NCBI GenBank assembly: GCA_945865745.1
Contig: CAMBFP010000021.1
Location: forward strand, 1 to 12,702
DNA from: Rhizobium sp. Q54
Lineage (GTDB): Bacteria > Pseudomonadota > Alphaproteobacteria > Rickettsiales > UBA1997
Direction of reading: 5' to 3'
DNA length: 12,702 bases
Shown here: positions 7,478 to 12,702 of the stretch, one piece after another
Position numbering within the stretch: the stretch's first letter is position 1
How the letters are laid out: each line of letters begins with the position of its first letter
Program-made: the position numbers and the translations under genes
Notes under the pieces: generated by a model
What the model was told of the DNA's origin: nothing
Seen by the model: only the letters and a program-made list of their open reading frames with translations
Databases searched by the model: none

Positions 7478-7491
7478 AAATCATAAATCAT
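7478..7491. repeat. Tandem heptamer AAATCAT x2 between ppiD and lysC
   Basis: AAATCAT occurs at 7478-7484 and 7485-7491 and is followed by a partial third unit (AAATTTC). On the minus strand the repeat creates the two TATGAT boxes of the candidate ppiD promoter. It may be a promoter duplication, a regulator site or slippage in AT-rich DNA. Confidence 0.6.
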
Positions 7492-7516
7492 AAATTTCAG
7501 AATGATCATAGTTCAA
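7480..7516 (-). promoter_or_regulatory. Candidate promoter for the ppiD gene chain
   Basis: On the minus strand, TTGAAC (7516-7511) is followed after 18 nt by TATGAT (7492-7487), 5 of 6 matches to the -10 consensus. A second TATGAT (7485-7480) follows directly because of a heptamer repeat. Transcription would start near 7473-7480, leaving a leader of about 50-60 nt before the ppiD ATG. The -35 lies within the first codons of lysC. This is a consensus match only. Confidence 0.35.
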
Positions 7517-8743
7517 AAATTTGGGGGCACTTCGGTCGGCGATATTTCTCGCATTAAGAATGTCGCAAAAAAAGTTAAGGCTGAGCTCGACAAAAAAAAC
7601 AAGGTAATTGTCGTTGTTTCGGCAATGTCCGGCGTGACCAATCAACTTGTTGATTACTGCAACCAAGTTTCGTCTCTAACCGAAGATATTTCACTTAGTG
7701 AATATGATTCCGTGATTGCCACTGGCGAGCAAGTTACCTGTGGATTGCTCGCGCTCGAACTGCAATCAATAGGCTACAAAGCTAGATCACTCTTGGGATG
7801 GCAGATTTCAATTAAAACAGATTCTATCCACAGCAAGGCGCGCATCGATTCAATCGATGGTGATTATTTGCTTGGCCTGCTCAATGAATTTGATGTAATT
7901 GTAATCGCCGGATTTCAAGGAATTCACGAAGAATCAAATCGCATTACCACGCTTGGTCGCGGCGGTTCCGACACCTCTGCGGTTGCAATTGCCGCCGCAG
8001 TAAAGGCTGATCTGTGTGACATATACACTGATGTTAGCGGAGTTTATACGACAGATCCCCGCATCACCGACAAGGCGCGCCGCTTAAAAAAAGTTACCTA
8101 CGAAGAAATGTTGGAAATGGCCTATAGCGGATCAAAAGTTTTGCAAACACGCTCGGTTGCAATGGCAATGGCTCACAATGTGCGCGTGCGTGTGCTCTCA
8201 ACTTTTGAAGAAGTGAACGAAAATTCAGGAACAGTTTTAGTCAATAACAACGAGGAAATTATGGAACGCAGACTCATTACCGGCATTAGCTACAGCAAAA
8301 ACGACGTACGCATTACTTTGGCTAACATGCCCGATCATCCCGGTCTTTCTGCCACAATTTTTGGAGCACTGGCGCAGAAGGAAGTCAATGTAGACATGAT
8401 CGTGCAGAATATAAGCTCGAGTGGAAAATTCATCGATATTACCTTTACCGCAGGAGTAGATGAGCTTGAGCGCGCTAAGCTGGCGATCGAATCAATCAAA
8501 GATGAAGTGAAATATTCTGAACTGAAAATTGACGGCAACATCGCCAAAATCTCAGTTATTGGCGTTGGCATGATCAGCCATTCTGGCGTTGCTCACACCA
8601 TGTTCAAAACTTTAGCAGAAAAAGGGATTAACCTACTTTTAATTTCAACTTCAGAAATCAAAATTTCAGTGTTGATTGAAAAAGAATATGGCGAGCTAGC
8701 TGTTAGAATTCTTCACGATGCTTACGGGTTGGGAAAGAAATAA
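7502..8743 (+). CDS. lysC: Aspartate kinase (ACT-domain regulated, alpha subunit)
   Basis: It phosphorylates L-aspartate to aspartyl-4-phosphate, the entry step to lysine/diaminopimelate, threonine and methionine. The 413-residue product has the usual length for alpha2beta2 aspartokinases. The kinase domain shows KFGGTSV (6-12), VIATGEQVTCGLLA (71-84), GRGGSDTSA (152-160) and DVSGVYTTDPR (177-187). Two ACT domains follow (roughly 268-335 and 347-413), with LANMPDHPGLSATIFGAL at 273-290 and VGMISHSGVAHTMFKTLAEK at 355-374; these normally bind lysine and/or threonine for feedback. It stands alone on the plus strand, divergent from ppiD. The ATG start gives the standard MIIVQKFGG N-terminus, without a Shine-Dalgarno. 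An internal start is annotated separately. Confidence 0.97.
   Translation: MIIVQKFGGTSVGDISRIKNVAKKVKAELDKKNKVIVVVSAMSGVTNQLVDYCNQVSSLTEDISLSEYDSVIATGEQVTCGLLALELQSIGYKARSLLGWQISIKTDSIHSKARIDSIDGDYLLGLLNEFDVIVIAGFQGIHEESNRITTLGRGGSDTSAVAIAAAVKADLCDIYTDVSGVYTTDPRITDKARRLKKVTYEEMLEMAYSGSKVLQTRSVAMAMAHNVRVRVLSTFEEVNENSGTVLVNNNEEIMERRLITGISYSKNDVRITLANMPDHPGLSATIFGALAQKEVNVDMIVQNISSSGKFIDITFTAGVDELERAKLAIESIKDEVKYSELKIDGNIAKISVIGVGMISHSGVAHTMFKTLAEKGINLLLISTSEIKISVLIEKEYGELAVRILHDAYGLGKK
8252..8743 (+). other. Probable internal translation start: aspartokinase beta (ACT-only) subunit
   Basis: GAGGA (8252-8256) sits 4 nt before an in-frame ATG at 8261, codon 254 of lysC. Translation from it would give a 160-residue protein starting MERRLITGISYSKND and holding exactly the two ACT domains. 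Bacillus and Corynebacterium aspartokinases make their beta subunit from such an in-frame internal start at the equivalent place. Since most gene starts in this window lack any Shine-Dalgarno, this strong one inside a coding region is unlikely to be idle. The site and domain boundary are seen directly; use in vivo is inferred. Confidence 0.65.
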
Positions 8744-8765
8744 ACAAAATAGAATTATTATCCTC

Positions 8766-8803
8766 CGCTAAATCCAGAATTCAGAACAACGAATTTTGAA
8801 GCG
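8766..8803 (+). other. Hairpin downstream of lysC
   Basis: CAGAATTC (8775-8782) pairs with GAATTTTG (8791-8798) with one G-U pair and an 8-nt loop. CGCT (8766-8769) and AGCG (8800-8803) extend it across a small internal loop. No T-run follows, so alone it is a poor terminator, though it may stabilise the lysC mRNA end. Confidence 0.35.
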
Positions 8804-8820
8804 AAGATTTATCCTCTTTG

Positions 8821-8858
8821 ATTATCTTATTCGCAGGAATAACGAGTAGATAATTTTT
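8821..8858 (+). terminator. Candidate intrinsic terminator of lysC
   Basis: ATTATC (8821-8826) pairs with GATAAT (8849-8854) and, directly inside, TTATTC (8827-8832) pairs with GAATAA (8837-8842) around loop GCAG; six bases (8843-8848) bulge on the 3' side. The stem ends in a run of T (8854-8858). The stem is AT-rich and therefore weak, but the layout and the position about 80 nt after the lysC stop suit a Rho-independent terminator. Confidence 0.45.
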
Positions 8859-8869
8859 AACGCGGCGCA

Positions 8870-8968
8870 GCTCTCAAAAGCTTAATTTCATTGGATTTGC
8901 GAACAAAATTACTTTTATCCTCGCAGAGAAAAAGTTCATTTCGATTCGTGATTAAAATGCTTGAGAGC
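8870..8968. other. Structured noncoding element between lysC and hda
   Basis: GCTCTCAA (8870-8877) and TTGAGAGC (8961-8968) are perfect 8-nt reverse complements about 83 nt apart. Just inside, GC-TTAAT and ATTAA-AAT-GC can extend the stem imperfectly. A central hairpin pairs ACTTTT (8911-8916) with AAAAGT (8930-8935) and CTC (8920-8922) with GAG (8926-8928). A ~99-nt closed stem with an inner hairpin could be a small RNA or the hda mRNA 3' end. I recognise no known family: no SRP RNA, tmRNA or 6S hallmarks. The remaining gap 8744-8869 holds only the two hairpins annotated separately, and I see no gene in it. Confidence 0.3.
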
Positions 8969-8979
8969 CATCAAATTTA

Positions 8980-9576
8980 TTAGGAAATTTCTTCATTCAC
9001 CGCTGCATAACTTCTCTCAATTCGATTAAGAATAGATTTAATCAAGCGTTTCGAAGGTCTGATTTGCCTGCGAGCAAGACGATTCATCAATAAATGCTCC
9101 ATTGCCTCAATTCCAGGATTTTCAATCGCAACAATCACAATATTTTTGAGGCGCGAATTGAGATCTTTAAGATGAAAACTCTGTAATTCTCTCGTGCTCA
9201 ATAGCAAAAATGCTCCAGCCTCATGGGCCGAATTTACTAGGCGCAGCAATGCTTCTTCGTCAGTAATTTTGTAAAAATCTTCGAGAATGTAAAATTTATC
9301 AGCGCAAAAAAATTCAACCGGATTTGCAGAAAAAATTTCTTCCTTATTCAAAAATTTAGCAGCGAATTTTTGAACAAAAATATGTAGTAGATGAGTTTTC
9401 CCTGAGGCCTCAGCGCCCTTTAAAATCAAAGATGGCAGCTGGGCAGAAGAAAATTCTTCCTGTGCAAAAAAATTCTGCAAAAAATTCCGCGCCACAAGAT
9501 TCTCTGCGAGCGCAAGAAAATCTTCTTCGCGGTAAAAATTCGTTTCATCTTGGAATGGAAAAGATAGCTGACTCAA
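8980..9576 (-). CDS. hda: DnaA-related regulatory protein, Hda/HdaA type, C-terminally short
   Basis: Hda binds the DNA-loaded beta clamp and stimulates ATP hydrolysis on DnaA, preventing re-initiation. The N-terminus has QLSFPF at residues 3-8, close to the clamp-binding QLSLPL hexapeptide of E. coli Hda. The AAA+ core shows Walker A GAEASGKT (54-61), an acidic Walker B-like FYILED (95-100), sensor-1 LLLSTR (124-129), and DLNSRL (138-143) with the probable arginine finger Arg142. A sensor-2-like ERSY (187-190) follows, then an early end. At 198 residues it lacks about 30 C-terminal residues compared with E. coli Hda (~233). The start must be TTG at 9576: the frame has a stop four codons upstream and no Met before residue 159. 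It lies one base after the gatC stop, implying coupling. Confidence 0.87.
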   Translation of the reverse strand: MSQLSFPFQDETNFYREEDFLALAENLVARNFLQNFFAQEEFSSAQLPSLILKGAEASGKTHLLHIFVQKFAAKFLNKEEIFSANPVEFFCADKFYILEDFYKITDEEALLRLVNSAHEAGAFLLLSTRELQSFHLKDLNSRLKNIVIVAIENPGIEAMEHLLMNRLARRQIRPSKRLIKSILNRIERSYAAVNEEIS

Positions 9577-9577
9577 A

Positions 9578-9868
9578 TTACTCGATTACTTTTGGCACCG
9601 CATAATATCCGTATTTCGCATTTTTGGCATTTTTCAAAACATCCTCCGCGATGTTGCCATCGGTTATCTCGTCACGATTTAAACGCAGCGAAATTTCATG
9701 AACATTGGTCAATGGCTCAACATTAGTCACATCAACTTCATTTAATTTTTCAACCCAGGATATGATGCTACCGACTTCTTTCGCTAGCGTTTCGCGATTT
9801 TCTTCAGGAACCTCAATTCTTGCTAAACAAGAGATTTTCTTAAAATCTTTCTCACTGATATCAGACAT
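9578..9868 (-). CDS. gatC: Asp-tRNA(Asn)/Glu-tRNA(Gln) amidotransferase subunit C
   Basis: GatC is the small subunit that wraps around and stabilises GatA-GatB; the complex amidates Glu-tRNA(Gln) and/or Asp-tRNA(Asn). The 96-residue length is standard. Typical features are KISCLARIEVPEE (11-23), IISWVEKLNEVDVTNVEP near 35-52, and the C-terminal YYAVPKVIE, which matches the family ending 'F.VPKVIE'. gatA and gatB, usually directly downstream, are absent: hda follows at a 1-nt gap. Its presence implies that glutaminyl- or asparaginyl-tRNA is made by the indirect route, as in most alphaproteobacteria. The ATG at 9868 has only an A/T-rich leader and no Shine-Dalgarno. Confidence 0.95.
   Translation of the reverse strand: MSDISEKDFKKISCLARIEVPEENRETLAKEVGSIISWVEKLNEVDVTNVEPLTNVHEISLRLNRDEITDGNIAEDVLKNAKNAKYGYYAVPKVIE
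9841..9846 (+). promoter_or_regulatory. Possible -10 element for ruvX inside gatC
   Basis: TAAAAT (5 of 6 matches to TATAAT) lies about 39 nt upstream of the ruvX ATG, within the 5' end of gatC. The only -35-like match, TTGCTA (9820-9825), is at a short 15-nt spacing. With only 16 bp between the divergent start codons, the ruvX promoter must lie inside gatC if this ATG is used. Weak. Confidence 0.2.
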
Positions 9869-9884
9869 TTTTTAAAAAGTTTAA

Positions 9885-10292
9885 ATGAAAAACGGCCGCC
9901 TAATGGCACTCGATGTTGGCACAAAAAGAATCGGCATCGCAACTTGTGATGCAACTAGATTAATCGCCACTCCGCGAGCAATTCTTAATCGTCACAGCAA
10001 CATTTCCGATCTAGCTAAAATTAAAGAATTTGCTGAAGAAAATGAGGTTGTTGGGATAGTAATCGGGCTCCCGATTGATTATGCAGACACTTGTAAGATC
10101 ATCAAAAATTTCGCCGAAAATCTCGAAAAGATTTTAGAGAAAAAAATTCCAATTATTCTTTTTGATGAAAGTTTAAGTAGCTTTGAAGCCAAAGAAATTC
10201 ACGCTTCGCCGCTTTCGCGCAAAAAAAATAAATTCGTCGACGATATCGCTGCGGCAATAATTTTAGAGCACTTTCTTCAGAGCGATAATTAG
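9885..10292 (+). CDS. ruvX: Putative pre-16S rRNA nuclease / Holliday junction resolvase-like protein (YqgF/RuvX)
   Basis: YqgF family proteins have an RNase H-like fold; E. coli YqgF is implicated in pre-16S rRNA 5'-end processing, and relatives can resolve Holliday junctions. The 135-residue length is typical. The first acidic residue is in MALDVGTKRIGIATCD (7-22), VVGIVIGLPIDYAD follows near 55-68, and FDESLSSFEA near 93-102 holds the second acidic motif. KKNKFVDDIAAAIILEHFL (114-132) carries the final Asp pair, so the catalytic carboxylates appear intact. ATG at 9885 is 16 bp from the divergent gatC start; an internal ATG at 9903 (MALDVGTKR) is an alternative. The 3' end overlaps hemA, on the opposite strand, by 30 bp. 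Confidence 0.92.
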   Translation: MKNGRLMALDVGTKRIGIATCDATRLIATPRAILNRHSNISDLAKIKEFAEENEVVGIVIGLPIDYADTCKIIKNFAENLEKILEKKIPIILFDESLSSFEAKEIHASPLSRKKNKFVDDIAAAIILEHFLQSDN

Positions 10293-11435
10293 ATCTTGGA
10301 TCATCGAAATACTGTGGAGTGGCGTTACCGTAATACGCAGGCGCTCGTCACCCTTAGCAACTGTTGGGTAATTAATGTGCTGAACGTAAATATTGAACTC
10401 TGCAAGCAACCTCTTTGAAACCTCTTTAGCCCTAGCCGCATCGCCAATTACTAACGAGATGATGTGTGAATTATTTTTAATGATTTCAATGCCGGCTTGC
10501 GCAAATTCCGCTTTCAACAATGCGACATTTTTGTGCAGAGCTTTACGCGCTGAATCGTCAATTTGTGCCTGACGAATGTTAGAAATAGTTGCTGCGGCAA
10601 TTACTGGCGGAAGAGCTGTTGTAAAAATAAATCCAGAAGCAAGGCAGCGAATCGCATCAATAATCTCTGCTTTTCCTACAATATAGCCGCCAATTGTTCC
10701 GAAGGCTTTTGCACAAGTTCCTTGGATGATATCAATCTGTTCAGACAATCCTAATTCTTGGCACAAACCAGCGCCAGTTCTTCCGTAAAGCCCAACAGCA
10801 TGCACCTCATCAATGTAAGTTAGGGCTGAGTATTTTTTAGCAAGATCGATGATTTTAGCAACTTCACCAAAATCTCCATCCATTGAATAGACCGATTCGA
10901 ATATGATTATTTTTGCCTGGTTCGTTGGATATTTTTTTAGCAATTCTTCGAGATGGGTCGCATCATTGTGGCGAAAAATTTCTTTGTTAGCACGACTATT
11001 TCTAATGCCAGCAACAATCGAGGCATGATTTTTCTCGTCAGAAAAAATTACTAAATCTGGCAGAATTTTTGCTAGAGTTTGAATTGTCGCATCGTTGGCG
11101 ACGTAGCCAGAAACAAAGCTTAGCGCCGATTCTTTGCTGTGTAATTTTGCGATTTCATTTTCCAGCTCGATCAAAATATTACTAGTTCCAGAAATATTTC
11201 TTGTGCCTCCTGCACCAAGACCGTAGAGCTTCAATGCCTCTTTGGCCCTATCTAGAGCTTCCTTATTTTGCCCAGATCCTAAGTAATCATTAGAGCACCA
11301 AATGGTAATTCTTTTACCATTTTGATTGTTAATCGCGCATGGAAATTCGCCGCAAATTCGCGAAATATTTAAAAATTCGCGGTAGCGATTTTCTTCTTTG
11401 AGACTCTCAATTGCTTGTTTGAAATGCTTTAACAT
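10263..11435 (-). CDS. hemA: 5-aminolevulinate synthase (ALAS)
   Basis: A PLP enzyme that condenses glycine with succinyl-CoA to 5-aminolevulinate, the first step of haem synthesis by the C4 route, found in alphaproteobacteria and mitochondria. The 390 residues lie near the ~400 of the family. Motifs: WCSNDYLG (46-53), GAGGTRNISGTS (74-85), FVSGYVAND (107-115), DEKNHASI (133-140), ESVYSMDGDFG (180-190), YIDEVHAVGLYGRTGAG (207-223) with PLP-contacting Asp209 and His212, and GTCAKAFGTIGGYIVG (239-254) with Schiff-base Lys243. The sequence around Lys and the SGFIFTTALPP stretch favour ALAS over the sister enzymes KBL and AONS. It is the second gene after a PIF1-like helicase, coupled by TAATG. 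It converges on ruvX with no terminator between them. Confidence 0.95.
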   Translation of the reverse strand: MLKHFKQAIESLKEENRYREFLNISRICGEFPCAINNQNGKRITIWCSNDYLGSGQNKEALDRAKEALKLYGLGAGGTRNISGTSNILIELENEIAKLHSKESALSFVSGYVANDATIQTLAKILPDLVIFSDEKNHASIVAGIRNSRANKEIFRHNDATHLEELLKKYPTNQAKIIIFESVYSMDGDFGEVAKIIDLAKKYSALTYIDEVHAVGLYGRTGAGLCQELGLSEQIDIIQGTCAKAFGTIGGYIVGKAEIIDAIRCLASGFIFTTALPPVIAAATISNIRQAQIDDSARKALHKNVALLKAEFAQAGIEIIKNNSHIISLVIGDAARAKEVSKRLLAEFNIYVQHINYPTVAKGDERLRITVTPLHSISMIQDLIIALKKVL

Positions 11436-12700
11436 TAAAGGCTTTGGTAAAATTTCACCGCGTTTGAATCAGCAAAAATTTTTTCAAAATTAATCGATTT
11501 AATAAAAACACCTTCGAGACAACGGGCACGTGACAATGCTACGTAAACTTGACCGGGACTGAAAGCATCGGACAAATCACAAGAAATTTTGTCTAGGGTC
11601 AAGCCCTGTGATTTGTGAATCGTCATTGCCCAAGCAAGAATTAATGGCACCTGACTTACTCCCGCCTCAGTCACGACAATTTTTTTCTCGTTGTCGAATT
11701 TTTCAATTAACCATTCTTCTGGCGCGATTGTGATAATTTTTTTATTCTCAAACTCAACTACGGGGTGCGATTTACGCGACGAAAAATCACGCACAACTCC
11801 GAGTGATCCGTTAATTATCCCTTCTTTTTGGTAAGTATTTTTAATCATCATCACCTGAGCTCCGACCTTTAATTTCAACATCTCGGCCGCTAAACAATTT
11901 TTCTTCAGAAATTCGATTCGTGCTGGCTCGCCAAAATATTCTGCAACATGAACTATTTCTTCGCGCGGAATTTTCTTTAGCTCTAAAGCGTTTATTTCCT
12001 CAACTTTGAGATTATGGGTAGTCAAAATCGTCGGACGAATCACGCCATCGTCACTCACAGAGATTCTTGATTGCAAAACTTCGCGATCACTTTTATCGAG
12101 AGTTCCGGTGCGTAAATTATTCAGAATTTTTACAAAATTTTTGTCGCCTTGACGAAAACTTCCATCAAGCACTACGGCCTGTAAATCAAGGTCGCGCCAG
12201 GCTTGAGAATTAAAGCAAAAATTAAAATAATTAGCGCCTCTATTTACTGGCGGAAGCTGCAAAAAATCACCAAATAACAATATCTGAATCCCGCCCATTG
12301 GTTTGTCATTTTCACGCACCGCTTGAAAAACTTTATTAAGAATTTCAAAAACTTCTCGCGAAATCATCGAAACTTCATCAATAGCAAGAGCCTTGGCCTG
12401 CTTTATCTTGCGCCGCACTCGTGAAAATTTAGCTGTAAAGATATTATCGATGATTTGTTCGATCGGCAGATTAGCGAGACCAATGCCTGCCCAAGAATGG
12501 ATTGTTGTGCCGCCAATATTAACCGCAGCAATGCCAGTGCTGGCGGTTACTTCGAGACCGCGACTGGCGTAATTTCTTTTAAGAAAACTTAATAGATAAG
12601 ATTTGCCACTACCCGCGCCGCCTGTGATAAAAAGGTTTTTGCCTCTTTCAAAAGCATCAACTACCGCAGATTGCGCGGGTGACAAATCAGTGACTTCCAT
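11435..12700 (-). CDS. PIF1-like superfamily 1B DNA helicase
   Basis: PIF1 helicases are 5'-3' DNA translocases that unwind forks, R-loops and G-quadruplexes. The 421 residues match the compact bacterial form (about 430). Motifs in order: Walker A GGAGSGKS (27-34), motif Ia TASTGIAAVNIGGTTIHSWAG (52-72), Walker B LAIDEVSM (105-112), PIF1 signature plus motif III KPMGGIQILLFGDFLQLPPV (133-152), motif IV SFRQ (181-184), an SH3-like 2B segment including VGAQVMMIKN (279-288), motif V AWAMTIHKSQGLT (356-368), and motif VI YVALSRAR (386-393). All catalytic motifs look intact. The ATG at 12700 is two bases from the window edge and gives a typical short N-terminus, though an upstream start cannot be excluded. 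Its TAA overlaps the hemA ATG by one base. RecD2 is ruled out by the PIF1 signature and size. Confidence 0.94.
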   Translation of the reverse strand: MEVTDLSPAQSAVVDAFERGKNLFITGGAGSGKSYLLSFLKRNYASRGLEVTASTGIAAVNIGGTTIHSWAGIGLANLPIEQIIDNIFTAKFSRVRRKIKQAKALAIDEVSMISREVFEILNKVFQAVRENDKPMGGIQILLFGDFLQLPPVNRGANYFNFCFNSQAWRDLDLQAVVLDGSFRQGDKNFVKILNNLRTGTLDKSDREVLQSRISVSDDGVIRPTILTTHNLKVEEINALELKKIPREEIVHVAEYFGEPARIEFLKKNCLAAEMLKLKVGAQVMMIKNTYQKEGIINGSLGVVRDFSSRKSHPVVEFENKKIITIAPEEWLIEKFDNEKKIVVTEAGVSQVPLILAWAMTIHKSQGLTLDKISCDLSDAFSPGQVYVALSRARCLEGVFIKSINFEKIFADSNAVKFYQSL

Positions 12701-12702
12701 CT

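Noticed and set aside
8335..8571. 78-codon minus-strand open frame inside the lysC ACT region
   Set aside because: Mirror of conserved ACT-domain codons with no independent evidence.
8758..8968. Replication origin in the lysC-hda gap
   Set aside because: The DnaA-box-like octamers all deviate from consensus, there is no clear unwinding region with perfect boxes, and neither dnaA, hemE nor other usual origin neighbours are present.
8857..8970. 37-codon open stretch on the minus strand after hda, taken as a separate small gene
   Set aside because: It has no ATG, GTG or TTG start that would give a sensible product, and an open stretch this long is expected by chance.
8744..8979. Known RNA genes (SRP RNA, 6S, tmRNA, tRNA) in the largest noncoding gap
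   Set aside because: No conserved core motifs, cloverleaf or CCA-end pattern could be found.
1..12702. Mobile elements, CRISPR arrays, toxin-antitoxin or defence cassette
   Set aside because: No transposase, integrase, regularly spaced repeats, terminal inverted repeats or recognisable toxin/antitoxin pair; all sizeable genes are housekeeping families.

Overview
The window reads as a compact, AT-rich chromosomal segment of an alphaproteobacterium, made almost entirely of housekeeping genes. The taxonomic pointers are a 5-aminolevulinate synthase (C4 haem pathway), an HdaA-type DnaA paralogue, a PNPase whose N-terminus resembles rickettsial PNPases as I remember them, and a PpiD-type chaperone next to trpE. 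Keeping trpE and lysC argues against a fully reduced Rickettsia-type parasite. A low-GC Rickettsiales-related, Holosporales-like or free-living lineage is possible; the sequence alone does not settle it. Most starts lack a recognisable Shine-Dalgarno sequence, and GTG or TTG starts are common.

Left block (minus strand, 7421 down to 1): seven genes run the same way in a near-continuous chain, ppiD > trpE > tmk > mdh > truB > rpsO > pnp. Junctions are overlaps of 1, 4 and 1 nt, a 2-nt gap and a 29-nt gap. The only sizeable gap is 121 nt between rpsO and pnp, and it carries two hairpins on the pnp leader. The chain joins envelope protein folding, tryptophan synthesis, dTTP supply, the TCA cycle and the conserved truB-rpsO-pnp translation/RNA-decay group. 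pnp is cut by the window edge.

Middle (plus strand, 7502-8743): lysC (aspartokinase) is divergent from ppiD across an 80-bp region with overlapping candidate promoters and a heptamer repeat. lysC has a strong internal Shine-Dalgarno and ATG placed where other bacteria start the separate regulatory beta subunit. A 236-bp noncoding stretch follows, with a terminator-like hairpin and a second, longer-range stem.

Right block: gatC > hda (minus) are divergent from ruvX (plus) with only 16 bp between start codons. ruvX converges on hemA (minus) with a 30-bp overlap of the two coding ends. hemA is coupled to an upstream PIF1-like helicase gene by a TAATG overlap.

I saw no mobile element, CRISPR array, tRNA, rRNA or defence system, and no clearly novel multigene system. 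The points most worth a second look are the lysC internal start, the pnp leader hairpins, the C-terminally short Hda with possible frame-scrambled remnants, altered residues in a conserved TrpE motif, and the very tight gene junctions.
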